Of a stretch of 64,000 bases of DNA, positions 27,674 through 36,531 are shown piece after piece. Source of the stretch: DASUGC01 sp035606665. GTDB lineage: Bacteria; Acidobacteriota; Vicinamibacteria; Vicinamibacterales; SCN-69-37. A program made the position numbers and the translations under genes. Every line of letters begins with the position of its first letter. The first letter of the stretch is position 1. The notes below the pieces were generated by a model. The model was not told the origin of the DNA, ran no database searches, and saw only the letters and a list, made by a program, of their open reading frames with translations. Where the stretch lies: NCBI GenBank assembly GCA_035606665.1, contig DATNEY010000013.1, positions 1-64,000 on the forward strand, read 5' to 3'.

Positions 27674-28654
27674 ATGACGGGAGGAAAAACCGGCGGCTCA
27701 CCGGCGTTCGTGCATCCACAGGCGATCTGCGAAAGCACGTCGGTAGGGGCAGGCACGCGGGTCTGGGCGTTCGCACACGTCCTGCCAGGCGCCGTGCTGG
27801 GCGCGGACTGCAACGTGTGCGATCACGTCTTCATCGAGAACGACGTGCGCATCGGCGATCGCGTGACGATCAAGTCCGGCGTCCAGCTCTGGGACGGCTT
27901 GCGCATCGCCGACGACGTCTTCATCGGGCCGAATGCGACGTTTTCGAACGACAAGTTCCCGCGCAGCAAGGCCTACCAATCAAGTGTGCCCGTGACGACC
28001 ATCGGACGAGGCGCGTCAATCGGTGCCGGCGCGGTCGTGCTTCCCGGCCTGAAGATTGGCGCCCGCGCGATGATCGGCGCGGGCGCCGTCGTGACGCGCG
28101 ACGTCCCGGCCAAGGCCATCGTTTCCGGAAATCCAGCGCGGATCGTAGGATACGCGGACACCAAGTCCGCCGACGTGCGCGAACCAGCACCCTCGACAGG
28201 AGTCACACCCGGATCAATCACCGCGACATCGGTGCGCGGCGTGACCGTGCACGGCCTCACGCTGGCCGAGGATCTACGCGGCCGGCTGGCCGCCGGTGAG
28301 TTCGGCAAGGACATTCCCTTCACTCCAAAGCGTTACTTCATGGTGTTCGACGTGCCAGGCAAGGAAGTGCGCGGCGAGCACGCGCACCGCGAGTGCACGC
28401 AGTTCCTCGTCTGCGTGCGCGGCTCGCTCAGCGTCATGGTGGACGACGGGTCGGCGTCGGAGGAAGTCGAGCTTCGCGAGCCACACGTGGGCGTGCTCAT
28501 TCCGCCCATGGTCTGGGCGGTGCAGTACAAGTACTCGGAGGACGCCGTGCTCCTCGTCTTCGCGTCCGAGCACTACGACGCGAACGATTACATCCGGGAC
28601 TACGAAGAATTCCGGGCGCTGGCCGCGCAGGTTTCCGCGAACCGCACGACGTAG
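27674..28654 (+). CDS. Bifunctional acyltransferase / sugar 3,4-ketoisomerase (WxcM/FdtD-like)
   Basis: About 326 residues in two parts. Residues 10-165 form a left-handed beta-helix of hexapeptide repeats (for example GAGTRVWAFAHVLPGAVLGADC, IGAGAVVLPGLKIGARAMIGAGAVV) typical of sugar N-acyltransferases. From about 185 there is a WxcM/FdtA-type cupin fold (FTPKRYFMVFDVPG, GEHAHRECTQFLVCVRGS) with the conserved GxHAHR active-site motif of dTDP-4-keto-6-deoxyglucose isomerases. Together they point to making an acylated 3-amino-3,6-dideoxyhexose. No aminotransferase or rml genes are nearby. AGGA at 27660 favours ATG 27674 over GTG 27665. Confidence 0.82.
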   Translation: MTGGKTGGSPAFVHPQAICESTSVGAGTRVWAFAHVLPGAVLGADCNVCDHVFIENDVRIGDRVTIKSGVQLWDGLRIADDVFIGPNATFSNDKFPRSKAYQSSVPVTTIGRGASIGAGAVVLPGLKIGARAMIGAGAVVTRDVPAKAIVSGNPARIVGYADTKSADVREPAPSTGVTPGSITATSVRGVTVHGLTLAEDLRGRLAAGEFGKDIPFTPKRYFMVFDVPGKEVRGEHAHRECTQFLVCVRGSLSVMVDDGSASEEVELREPHVGVLIPPMVWAVQYKYSEDAVLLVFASEHYDANDYIRDYEEFRALAAQVSANRTT

Positions 28655-28669
28655 GCCGGCCGGACCGCG

Positions 28670-29977
28670 ATGAAGCGCTCCGCCCTGGTCCTGATTCTCG
28701 CGGCAGGCGCACTGGCGCGACTCGGCGCCCTGGGCATGCCCGGCACTCGCGATGTCCCTGACTGGAAGGCGACGTCGTTCGTGGCATCATCCGACTTCAC
28801 CCGAATCTATGGCGCCGGTGGATCGCCTCCCGACGAGCGCGTGCTCCTGTGGGAGCAGATCAAGGTCAAGACGGAATACCCGCCTGTCTCCCAACTCGAG
28901 ATGGCACTTGTGGGTCGCGTCTACCGCCTCATCGATCCAGAGTTCAGCGACGGCCGAACCCTCACGGCCCTGATCAAGGCACCAGGCCTCATCGCTGAAG
29001 TCGCGCTGGCGTGGTTGCTGCTCACGTGGGGCCGCCGGACTTTCGGAGCGGCGGCGGAATGGGCGGCGGCCGCCTACTGGATCAATCCCGCCACGTGGCT
29101 CACCGGATCGGTGCTGGGTTACCTCGACGCGCAGATGGCGGTGCCGGCCACGTTGGCGCTTCTCGCCGCTGCATCTGCACGGCCCGGCCTCGCCGGGGCG
29201 CTCGCCGGGATCGCCGTGCTTACCAAGCCCCAGGCCATCTTCATCCTTCCGGTGGTGGGAATGATGTTGCTGCGCCGCGACAGTCGAGCCCAGGCAAGGG
29301 ACGCAGTGCGAGCGATTGTCGCGGGCTTCGTCGTGGCGACACTCGCGGTACTCCCGTTTCTGCTGGCCGGTACGTGGCCGAGCATGCTTCGGGCATTCGC
29401 GCGATTCGGGGAACACGACCTCGTGTCAGGGACGGCCACCAACATGTGGTGGGCACTCACGTGGGCAGCAGGCTCAGTCGCGCGGCTGCCGGAGCTCGGC
29501 TGGATCGATGCGCTGTCCCGGCCAGCGACGATGGTCCGCATCTCTGTCGCCGTGGCGGCCGGTATTCCCAATCCACGACTGGTCGGGACCATCCTCACGG
29601 CCGGGGCGATCGCGTGGGGCGCATGGCGATCGAGGCAGGGCCTCGACGCGGAGCGAGGCACACTCGTCGCAGCCTGGTCCGTGCTCGCCTACTTCATCCT
29701 CTCCGGCCAGGTGCACGAGAATCACGCGTTCCTCGCGCTGCCATTGCTTGCGTTCGCCGCCGGTGCGAATGCAGGCCTCCGGCCGTGGTACTGGGCCATA
29801 TCAGCCGCGTATGCGCTGAACGTTTACTTGTTCTACGGCTTGGGGATGACGAGCCCGCCCTGGATCGACCGGCGATGGACCTTCGTGGACATGACGGTCC
29901 TGCTCGCGATCTTCTACTGCGTGTTGTTCGTGGGGCTGACGTTCAAGGTCGCGCGCGCGACCCGCGTACGAACGTAG
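28670..29977 (+). CDS. GT-C/GT87-like membrane mannosyltransferase-type protein
   Basis: A 435-residue polytopic membrane protein. The first periplasmic loop contains DVPDWKATSFVASSDFTRIYGAG and a conserved-looking KTEYPPVSQL. GIAVLTKPQAIFILP is a frequent GT-C/GT87 motif, and several hydrophobic helices follow. It starts 15 bases after the bifunctional enzyme gene, so it is probably in one unit with it. Its likely job is sugar transfer from a polyprenyl donor; specificity is unknown. A perfect hairpin directly follows the stop. Confidence 0.75.
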   Translation: MKRSALVLILAAGALARLGALGMPGTRDVPDWKATSFVASSDFTRIYGAGGSPPDERVLLWEQIKVKTEYPPVSQLEMALVGRVYRLIDPEFSDGRTLTALIKAPGLIAEVALAWLLLTWGRRTFGAAAEWAAAAYWINPATWLTGSVLGYLDAQMAVPATLALLAAASARPGLAGALAGIAVLTKPQAIFILPVVGMMLLRRDSRAQARDAVRAIVAGFVVATLAVLPFLLAGTWPSMLRAFARFGEHDLVSGTATNMWWALTWAAGSVARLPELGWIDALSRPATMVRISVAVAAGIPNPRLVGTILTAGAIAWGAWRSRQGLDAERGTLVAAWSVLAYFILSGQVHENHAFLALPLLAFAAGANAGLRPWYWAISAAYALNVYLFYGLGMTSPPWIDRRWTFVDMTVLLAIFYCVLFVGLTFKVARATRVRT

Positions 29978-30000
29978 GGCCGGGCCCCTTGGCCCGGCCC
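29977..30000. terminator. GC-rich hairpin between convergent genes
   Basis: A perfect ten-pair stem GGGCCGGGCC / GGCCCGGCCC with a CCTT loop, placed between the glycosyltransferase stop and the end of the opposing secreted-protein gene. There is no T-run, so it may act as a pause or protection structure or a weak terminator. Confidence 0.6.
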
Positions 30001-30026
30001 TGCGCCAGAATCGCGACTCGAACTAA

Positions 30027-32045
30027 TCAGGCTCTTTGAAAGACCGGGGCAGTCCGGCGCAGAGAGCGCGTGACAACCGCCTCCCCTGACCCGAGGATCG
30101 CCTCAAAGTCGGGAAGGTCATTCATGGCAGAGGGCGTGGGTGAACCGCCGAACGCATTGGCCGGTATCCATCCTCCGTTGATACAAACGCCGCCACCGAT
30201 CGCGGCGAAGGGGTCGCTGCCGATGCACGAGTTGGTCGGCAGGCTGTTGATTGGCACCCAGCCGCCATTGATGCAGACACCGCCTCCGGGGAATGGATTG
30301 GAACCCACGCACCCGCTCGGCGACGGTGTCGGCGTGGGCGTCGGTGTCGGCGTTGGCGCAGGCGCGTTCGGCGCAGTGCCGTACTGCCAACCGCCGTTGA
30401 GGCAGTAGCCGGTATTCATCGACGCGAACGGATTCGGCGTCGTGCAGCCACCAGACGGAGGCGGCGTCGGAGTCGGAGCCGGCGTTGGCCCCGGCGTCGG
30501 CGTCGGGGTTGGTGTCGGCGCCGGGGTCGGCGGATTGCCGTACTGCCAGCCACCATTCACGCAGTAGCCGGTGTTCATCGACGCGAACGGATTCGGCGTC
30601 GTGCAGCCACCAGACGGGGGCGGCGTCGGGGTCGGTGTGGGCGTCGGGGTCGGCGTCGGAGTCGGCGCGGGTGCCGGAGCCGAACCCGGAGGCAGCCAGC
30701 CACCGTTCACGCAGACACCGCCACCCATGGCAAGGAACGGGTCTGGCGTCAGGCAACCGCCAGGCGTAGGCGGGGGCGTAGGTGTCGGCGTCGGTGTCGG
30801 ACCCGGGCTAGGTGACGTCACCGGCCCGATGGTGTTCGAGCCACCGCCGCCGGTCGTCGTCGTGTCCACTTCCTGAAGATAGGTCGCAGCGAAGTCACGT
30901 GAGAAAGAAATGAGCCATCGTGGCCCGATGGTCGAGAATCCCGCGCGGGGATAGAACGAGCCAATCGAGGGCTGCGGATTGGTCGAGCTGATGACGCGCT
31001 CATTGCTCGACCGGCCACCGCGCGCGTTGAGCTCCATCGCGCCGACGTTGGAGGACGTCTGATGGTGACCGACGAGCAGGATCGTATTGGACACGGGATT
31101 CCTCGAGAGGCCCATGCCGTCGTAGGCGCCGACGATACTCGAGACGATGCCTTCGGCCATCTCATCGCCGGCCGCATCGATTTCCGCGCCGCGCGTGCCG
31201 CCGCTGAACGGCGCCGAGTACACCATCACGTAGCGGTTGTTCGATGGCACGTACACCACATCGTTAATGTAGGTGGCGACGTCGTGGTAGAAACCCTTGC
31301 GGCGCATCAACTGGCCGGTCGAGGCATTGACCCGGGCGATCGCGGCAATCGCACCCAGGGTGTCGGTACCGCAGTACGAAATCGCGAACTCGTTGGTGTT
31401 GGGATTCCAGGTGGCGTTCGGGTCGCGCCCGTAACCACCTGACACCTGGACAGATCCGGTCGTGGCGTTACCGTTGAGATCGACCAGGCGGTACTTGACC
31501 ACCGAGCCGCCGCCGCAGCACGTCTGCCAGACGATCAGAAACTTCTGACTGATAGGCGAGTACGCGACCGGCGCCGCGGCTTCCCACCACGTTCCCTGGT
31601 CGCCACTGTTGATGATGTTGTCCGTCCCGGTGGGGCCTGCCGGGTAGGTGATGATTCGCGCGTGGACCATGTTGTCCAGATTGGGCCCGTCGTTCTGATG
31701 CCACGTCGCGAGAAAACCGCCGGCGCCGTTGTTCAGACCGGCGCTGTAAATGACTCTTGGGTAGTGAGCGAATACGTTCGTATTCGTGTTGAGGTCGAAG
31801 GGAGCGCCAATCGGGTTGCCGGCGGGGTCGGTGAACTGACCTTTGGACGACCCGTACGACCCGACCACAAGGAAGATCTGATTGTTAGGGTCGAACGCCG
31901 AATCGGTGCCGCGAACAGGATTGCCGATGCCCACCTTACTGCCGCCAAAGGCTGAAAGCTGAGCGAACGCGACCGAGGGGGCGGATAGCACAAGCACAGC
32001 CGCACAGAGGGCGGCCGCGCGGCAGCGGGTCAAAGAAAAGCTCAT
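30027..32045 (-). CDS. Secreted protein with N-terminal propeller-like region and five Cys-pair NGGW repeats on Thr-Pro linkers
   Basis: The ATG at 32045 gives 672 residues with a Sec signal peptide (ALCAAVLVLSAPSVAFAQ). Residues 30-400 are rich in strands with repeated VGIGNPVRG, FLVVGSYG, FLIVWQTC and YVMVYSAPF segments, suggesting a beta-propeller or similar fold. From about 405 the protein alternates PTPTPTP linkers with five modules of the form Cys-x(4)-PF-x(4-7)-Cys-x-NGGW. Each module has exactly two cysteines and an invariant NGGW. It ends with a short charged tail and no sorting signal I recognise. The function is unknown; surface adhesion or cell-wall association is possible. Confidence 0.75.
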   Translation of the reverse strand: MSFSLTRCRAAALCAAVLVLSAPSVAFAQLSAFGGSKVGIGNPVRGTDSAFDPNNQIFLVVGSYGSSKGQFTDPAGNPIGAPFDLNTNTNVFAHYPRVIYSAGLNNGAGGFLATWHQNDGPNLDNMVHARIITYPAGPTGTDNIINSGDQGTWWEAAAPVAYSPISQKFLIVWQTCCGGGSVVKYRLVDLNGNATTGSVQVSGGYGRDPNATWNPNTNEFAISYCGTDTLGAIAAIARVNASTGQLMRRKGFYHDVATYINDVVYVPSNNRYVMVYSAPFSGGTRGAEIDAAGDEMAEGIVSSIVGAYDGMGLSRNPVSNTILLVGHHQTSSNVGAMELNARGGRSSNERVISSTNPQPSIGSFYPRAGFSTIGPRWLISFSRDFAATYLQEVDTTTTGGGGSNTIGPVTSPSPGPTPTPTPTPPPTPGGCLTPDPFLAMGGGVCVNGGWLPPGSAPAPAPTPTPTPTPTPTPTPPPSGGCTTPNPFASMNTGYCVNGGWQYGNPPTPAPTPTPTPTPGPTPAPTPTPPPSGGCTTPNPFASMNTGYCLNGGWQYGTAPNAPAPTPTPTPTPTPSPSGCVGSNPFPGGGVCINGGWVPINSLPTNSCIGSDPFAAIGGGVCINGGWIPANAFGGSPTPSAMNDLPDFEAILGSGEAVVTRSLRRTAPVFQRA
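30168..30762. repeat. Five in-gene modules coding the Cys-pair NGGW repeat
   Basis: Modules lie at about 30168-30232, 30255-30314, 30379-30452, 30537-30610 and 30695-30762. They are separated by low-complexity GGTGTCGGCGTC-type DNA that codes Thr-Pro linkers. Modules at 30379 and 30537 are almost identical in bases and 158 bases apart, which points to recent tandem duplication. The others have drifted. Confidence 0.8.
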
Positions 32046-32228
32046 AGAACCTCGTACTCCTCGAAGGACTTCCGGCACTGGGTGGCCTAGCGGCCGATCT
32101 GATTACCCTTCAAGATCTCGGCCACATTCCTGAAAGCCTACAGGGGCCTGGCGGTCCCGAAATACTACACCGGATCACGAGATTCGTCAGGTGGCCCGAC
32201 AGGACCGTCGGAGATCCGACACCGGCCT

Positions 32229-33380
32229 TCAGCGCGAGAGCTCGAGCACCCGGCCGGCGGTCCTGACTCGGATTGGCGCTTCCGCCTGCCGGAGCAGCCG
32301 TCGAAGAGTGGAAAAGTCCACCGCGGTTCGCTCGGCGATTGCTATTCCGGCCATTTGCCGGATCGCCGGGTTCTCGTCCAGGAGCAGCGCCTCGAAAGTT
32401 TGCCGCGCCAGCTCCAGCTCGTATGGAGCAATGAGCTTCGCCGCGGTCAGCCGGTTGTCTGGATTCGCGTCGGTGACGAGACCCCGTACTACTCCCTGCC
32501 AGGACTGATCGGGCGCGGCTGACATGTACTCCGCGACACGGGCGCGAATCGTGGACGCTTCACTCACGAGCTCCTTTTGCAGCATGGGCAGGCCGGTGCC
32601 GTCCGACAGTCGAAACAGGGCGCCGGCCACGACCAGGGGGTACGGGTAGGTCTTATCCGCAAGAAGCTTGCGCAGGTTCGGGATCGCAGAGGTCCCCGCG
32701 AGCTTCCCCAGTCCGTCGGCCGCTCGGGCCACATCGGCAGGCCGGTTCGCGTCATCCAGCACGCCGGTGAGCGGCGCGATGGCCAGCGGGCTGCGACTCT
32801 CAATCAGGGCGTCGATGAAGAAGCTTCGCGAACCCGGGTTCTGCTTCATCGTCTCTATGAGGCGGTTGACCGCGGCCTCGTCGCCGGTCTTCGCGAGCGC
32901 CCTCATGCTCGCAAGGTCGCCCTTGACCATCAGTCCGGCGAGGATCGCCCGCGCCCGCGCGTCGCCATCGCTTGCCAGGTGCTGCAACGCATCGACCTTG
33001 ACCTCTGGAACGTCGGAGAACTCCCACAGCTGGGCCCGCGCAACCCGGCGGAGCAGATAGCCGTCTTCAAGGCGACGATCGGCAAGCCAGCGCTCATACG
33101 CCTGAAGGCCTGCGGCACTACCGCCACGAGCAATCTCGGCTTCGACCAGGAGCGCACCGGCCGCGGCACTTCGCGGATGGCTGACGAGGACAGCCGCAGC
33201 GACCATGCTGGCCTTGCCCGAGTCGCCGGCTGCCAGCGCGGCCCAGCCGGCCGTCAACGCCGGAGTGTCTTCGCTGCCTGTGACGCGCGCCGGAGGCGCC
33301 GCGCCTCGCTGCGCACGCGCGATTGGCGCAACACAGACGATGACGCCGACGACGACCACGATGGCTGCGGTACGAGTCAT
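32229..33380 (-). CDS. Exported HEAT-repeat protein
   Basis: The ATG at 33380 (MTRTAAIVVVVGVIVCVAPIARAQ) gives 383 residues with a signal peptide; the longer frame from 33440 overlaps the ATPase gene. The mature part is all-helical, with HEAT-like units such as PEVKVDALQHLASDGDARARAIL, PLAIAPLTGVLDDANRPADVARAADGLGKLA, SAIPNLRKLLADKTYPYPLVVAGALFRL and NPAIRQMAGIAIAERTA. HEAT proteins serve as binding scaffolds; no enzyme motif is visible. It follows the P-type ATPase gene by 22 bases and may be cotranscribed. About 180 bases upstream of the previous gene (32046-32228) show no gene. Confidence 0.75.
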   Translation of the reverse strand: MTRTAAIVVVVGVIVCVAPIARAQRGAAPPARVTGSEDTPALTAGWAALAAGDSGKASMVAAAVLVSHPRSAAAGALLVEAEIARGGSAAGLQAYERWLADRRLEDGYLLRRVARAQLWEFSDVPEVKVDALQHLASDGDARARAILAGLMVKGDLASMRALAKTGDEAAVNRLIETMKQNPGSRSFFIDALIESRSPLAIAPLTGVLDDANRPADVARAADGLGKLAGTSAIPNLRKLLADKTYPYPLVVAGALFRLSDGTGLPMLQKELVSEASTIRARVAEYMSAAPDQSWQGVVRGLVTDANPDNRLTAAKLIAPYELELARQTFEALLLDENPAIRQMAGIAIAERTAVDFSTLRRLLRQAEAPIRVRTAGRVLELSR

Positions 33381-33402
33381 TTGTGCTCCCGTTCGTGATC
33401 CA

Positions 33403-35247
33403 TTATCGGGGGGTCGGCGAGAAATCCGCCAGATCGGCACGCGGAATCGCCACGCGAAGCGCGTTCAGTACCGCGGCCAGGTCGATGGCTTCCTGCGCGA
33501 CGGCCCCATAGATGGGCGGAAGCCATCCCATCGCGGCCGCGATCATGCCCGCGATGCTCAGCGCCATGCCTCCGACGGCGCTCTGAAGGGCGATGGTCCG
33601 CATGCGGCGGGCGATGTGCAGAAACTCATCGAGCTTCGCGAGCGACGGCTCGAGAATCACGGCGTCCGCGGCTTCGGCCGTGATCTCGTGCTGATGGCCG
33701 AACGCGACACCGACCGTCGCGGCCTGCATCGCCGGCGCGTCATTGATGCCGTCACCCACAAACATCGACTTTGCCTTGCCGGCCTCTTCACGAACGATGC
33801 GAACCTTGTCCTCGGGACTGGCGCTCGCGTGAACGACCGAGATCCCCACATGGTCCGCGAGATACCTGACCTCGCTTTCACGATCGCCGGAGAGCAGAAG
33901 CGTTCTGGTAATCCTGTGACGCGGACTCAGATGCCGGATGAACTTCCTGCCGTCGCGCCGTGGCTCATCGCGGAATCTCAGGGCGGCCGCGAACCTGCCG
34001 TCAATGAATACGAGCGCTTCGAGGCCGAGCTCGGTCGGCGGCAGCTCCGCCGACGAGACCTTTGAGGCCGCGGCCTGGCGTCCCGTCAGCATGACGTCGC
34101 GGCCGTCGACGCGGCCTCGCAACCCCGCGCCGGGCCGCTCGCTCATCTGCTCGACGACACCGAGCGCCAGGCGCGACTGTTTCGCGCGGTGCACGACGGC
34201 CGCCGCGAGCGGATGCTTGGAGAACTGTTCGAGACTCGCGGCCAGGCGAAGCGCGATCTCTGGATCCGCGCCGCCGGCAGGCACGATGTCGGTCAGCGTC
34301 GGCCGCCCGTACGTCAGGGTTCCGGTCTTGTCGAGAATCAACGTGCGGCACTGCTCCACTTCCTCGAGCGCCGCCGGGTTCCTGATGATGATGCCGCGTC
34401 TGGCCGCGAGCGAGATCGCGCCAATGATTGCCACGGGAATGGCGATGAGCAGCGGACACGGCGTCGCGATCACCATGACCGCCAGGAACCGCGAGGGCTC
34501 GCCACTGGCCGCCCATCCTGCAATCCCTACGAGGACCGCCGCCGGTGTGTACCAGCCGCCGAGCCTGTCAGCGAGGCGGCGAATCGCGGGGCGCCGCTCT
34601 TCGGCTTCCCGCATGACACGCATGATCCGCGCGTAGCGTGAGTCCTCGGCCAGCTTCGTCGCGCGAATCGTGATGGCCTGCTCGCCGTTCACGGCGCCGG
34701 AGAGCACCTGGGCGCCCGGCGCCTTCTGCATCAGGAACGGCTCTCCCGTCAGATACGACTCGTCCATCGTCGTCTGCCCCTTGAGGACTTCTCCGTCCAC
34801 GGGGCAGACTTCGTGCGGGAGCAGGCGCAGCTCGTCGCCGACACGGACGTCGGAGATCGGAATCTGCTCCAGGCGGCCGTCCTGGACACGGGTCGCGACA
34901 TGGGGCAGACGGCTAGCAAGCGCCTCCAGCACATTCGAGGCACGGCGCACTGCGTAGGCTTCGAGCGCAGCACCGCCGGAGAGCATGAGCACGACGATCG
35001 CGCCTACGAGGTACTCGCCGAGCAGCGTGGCGGTGACGATTGAGATGCCGGCAAGCCAGTCGGCGCCGAACTGACCGCGCGCCAGACTGCGCGCGAGGCC
35101 GGCCAGCAGGGGAAGCCCGCCGCCGGCAAGCGCTATCCACAACGGCCAGTCAGCGGCGGAGCCTGGAAGATGAAAGAGGAACCGAAGCGCGAGATGCAGC
35201 GCAATCGCCGTGGCAGTGGCGATTGCGATCAGTGCATCTCGCGTCAC
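33403..35247 (-). CDS. P1B-type heavy-metal-translocating ATPase with TPCP motif
   Basis: A 614-residue metal pump. Landmarks: actuator motif TGEP (167-170), membrane motif TPCP (262-265), phosphorylation motif DKTGT with D306, the HP pair of the nucleotide domain at 345-346, GDGIND (498-503), and a late membrane segment with QEAIDLAAVLNALR (585-598). No N-terminal metal-binding (HMA) domain is present; the protein starts directly with membrane helices. TPCP instead of CPC/SPC, with QExxD in the last helices, matches the P1B-5 type, linked in literature to Ni/Fe export. The metal is not proven. The HEAT protein follows in the same direction. Confidence 0.9.
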   Translation of the reverse strand: MTRDALIAIATATAIALHLALRFLFHLPGSAADWPLWIALAGGGLPLLAGLARSLARGQFGADWLAGISIVTATLLGEYLVGAIVVLMLSGGAALEAYAVRRASNVLEALASRLPHVATRVQDGRLEQIPISDVRVGDELRLLPHEVCPVDGEVLKGQTTMDESYLTGEPFLMQKAPGAQVLSGAVNGEQAITIRATKLAEDSRYARIMRVMREAEERRPAIRRLADRLGGWYTPAAVLVGIAGWAASGEPSRFLAVMVIATPCPLLIAIPVAIIGAISLAARRGIIIRNPAALEEVEQCRTLILDKTGTLTYGRPTLTDIVPAGGADPEIALRLAASLEQFSKHPLAAAVVHRAKQSRLALGVVEQMSERPGAGLRGRVDGRDVMLTGRQAAASKVSSAELPPTELGLEALVFIDGRFAAALRFRDEPRRDGRKFIRHLSPRHRITRTLLLSGDRESEVRYLADHVGISVVHASASPEDKVRIVREEAGKAKSMFVGDGINDAPAMQAATVGVAFGHQHEITAEAADAVILEPSLAKLDEFLHIARRMRTIALQSAVGGMALSIAGMIAAAMGWLPPIYGAVAQEAIDLAAVLNALRVAIPRADLADFSPTPR

Positions 35248-35278
35248 AAGTTCGAACTTCGACCTTTGAACTTCGAAC

Positions 35279-35914
35279 TCATGCCGTGCACTTCACCCCT
35301 GTGCCGCCGATACCGCAGTAGCCGTTCGGGTTCTTGTGCAGGTACTGCTGGTGATAATCCTCGGCGTAATAGAACACCGGCGCTTCGCGGATCTCCGTGG
35401 TGACGGCGCCGAAGCCGTGGGTGCCAAGCGCCTTCTGATATTCGTTGCGCGTGCGCTCGGCGGCTGTCTTCTGCGCCTCCGACTGCGTGTAGATCGCCGA
35501 ACGGTACTGCGTGCCGACGTCGTTGCCCTGGCGCATTCCCTCGGTCGGATTGTGGTTCTCCCAGAAGGTCTTGAGCAGTTGCTCGTACGAGACCTTTGAA
35601 GGATCGAACACGACGAGCACCACTTCCGTGTGTCCCGTCTGGCCGCTGCAGACTTCCCGGTACGTGGGGTTCTCCGTGACACCTCCGGCGTATCCGACCG
35701 CGGTGGTGAACACACCGGGCAGCTGCCAGAACTTCCGTTCGGCGCCCCAGAAACATCCGAGACCGAACACGGCCTGCTCGAGGCCCTTCGGGAACGGCGG
35801 TTCGAGCGGCGCGCCGTTCACGGCGTGCGACGCCGGCACCGGCATCTTCTCGGCCCGGCCGGGAAGCGCCTCACCGGCAGCAGGCAGATTCAGCATTTTC
35901 GACATCGTGAACAT
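35279..35914 (-). CDS. msrA: Peptide-methionine (S)-S-oxide reductase MsrA
   Basis: Repairs S-epimers of oxidised methionine with thioredoxin. The 211 residues carry the catalytic GCFWGAER (C54), GYAGGVTENPTY, GHTEVVLVVFDP and YRSAIYT. The C-terminus GYCGIGGTGVKC holds two candidate resolving cysteines. A 40-residue N-terminal stretch without signal features precedes the catalytic domain, so the protein is probably cytosolic. It lies downstream of msrB with a palindrome between them; joint expression is likely. Confidence 0.96.
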   Translation of the reverse strand: MFTMSKMLNLPAAGEALPGRAEKMPVPASHAVNGAPLEPPFPKGLEQAVFGLGCFWGAERKFWQLPGVFTTAVGYAGGVTENPTYREVCSGQTGHTEVVLVVFDPSKVSYEQLLKTFWENHNPTEGMRQGNDVGTQYRSAIYTQSEAQKTAAERTRNEYQKALGTHGFGAVTTEIREAPVFYYAEDYHQQYLHKNPNGYCGIGGTGVKCTA

Positions 35915-35954
35915 GGTCCTGATCCTCTTGTTGATTTGGCGATTTGGTGATCTC

Positions 35955-35986
35955 GTGATTTGGTGATTTTCAAATCACCAAATCAC
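35955..35986. repeat. AT-rich inverted repeat between msrB and msrA
   Basis: Arms GTGATTTGGTGATTT and AAATCACCAAATCAC pair perfectly with a two-base centre, and ATTTGGTGAT units repeat on both sides (35935-35997). Base use differs sharply from the GC-rich surroundings. It may attenuate or separate the two msr transcripts or be a dispersed repeat. Confidence 0.6.
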
Positions 35987-35998
35987 CAATCACGAAAT

Positions 35999-36418
35999 TC
36001 ACTTCTGCTTCCTTGGATCGAACTGCAGCGCCGCGCCGTTCATGCAGTAACGCAATCCTGTCGGCGCAGGGCCGTCGGGGAACACGTGGCCAAGGTGTCC
36101 GCCGCACTTCTGGCAATGCACTTCGACTCTGGTCATGAAGTGGCTTCGATCCTCGGTTGTGCCAACGGCGTCCGGCATAGGCTCGTAGAAGCTCGGCCAG
36201 CCGGTTCCGCTCTCGAACTTGGTCTCCGACAGGAACAACGGCGCGCCACATCCGGCGCACTCGAATGTCCCGGCGCGCTTCTCGGAATTGAGCGGACTGG
36301 ATCCCGGCATTTCGGTGCCGTGGCACCGCAACACCTTGTACTGCGTCGGCGAGAGACTCTCCTGCCAGGCGCTGTCGGACTTCTCGACTTCGAACCCGTC
36401 GGGTTTCTTGCTATCCAT
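35999..36418 (-). CDS. msrB: Peptide-methionine (R)-S-oxide reductase MsrB
   Basis: Repairs R-epimers of oxidised methionine. The 139 residues show the two zinc-binding CxxC pairs (C54/C57 in CAGC and C102/C105 in CQKC), ESGTGWPSFYEP, GGHLGHVFPDGP and the catalytic C125 in RYCMNGAAL. There is no signal peptide. It is upstream of msrA on the same strand; together they give full methionine sulfoxide repair. Confidence 0.96.
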   Translation of the reverse strand: MDSKKPDGFEVEKSDSAWQESLSPTQYKVLRCHGTEMPGSSPLNSEKRAGTFECAGCGAPLFLSETKFESGTGWPSFYEPMPDAVGTTEDRSHFMTRVEVHCQKCGGHLGHVFPDGPAPTGLRYCMNGAALQFDPRKQK

Positions 36419-36531
36419 CAGGACTCCGCTTGCTCAGACGGCCTCACCGGGCCAGTGGTGTCATTTTCCCCCTTTTCCCGGTCGAATGCCCGCCACCGGG
36501 CGTAGGATGGTCGGCACACCGGAGACCTTCC

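Noticed and set aside
30310..30830. Regularly spaced near-identical repeats resembling a CRISPR array
   Set aside because: The repeats lie in frame inside a secreted-protein gene, code Thr-Pro linkers and Cys-pair modules, and have no unique spacers of constant length and no cas genes.
35935..35998. A tRNA- or attachment-site-like sequence between msrB and msrA
   Set aside because: It is only a two-unit AT-rich inverted repeat; there is no cloverleaf and no integrase nearby.
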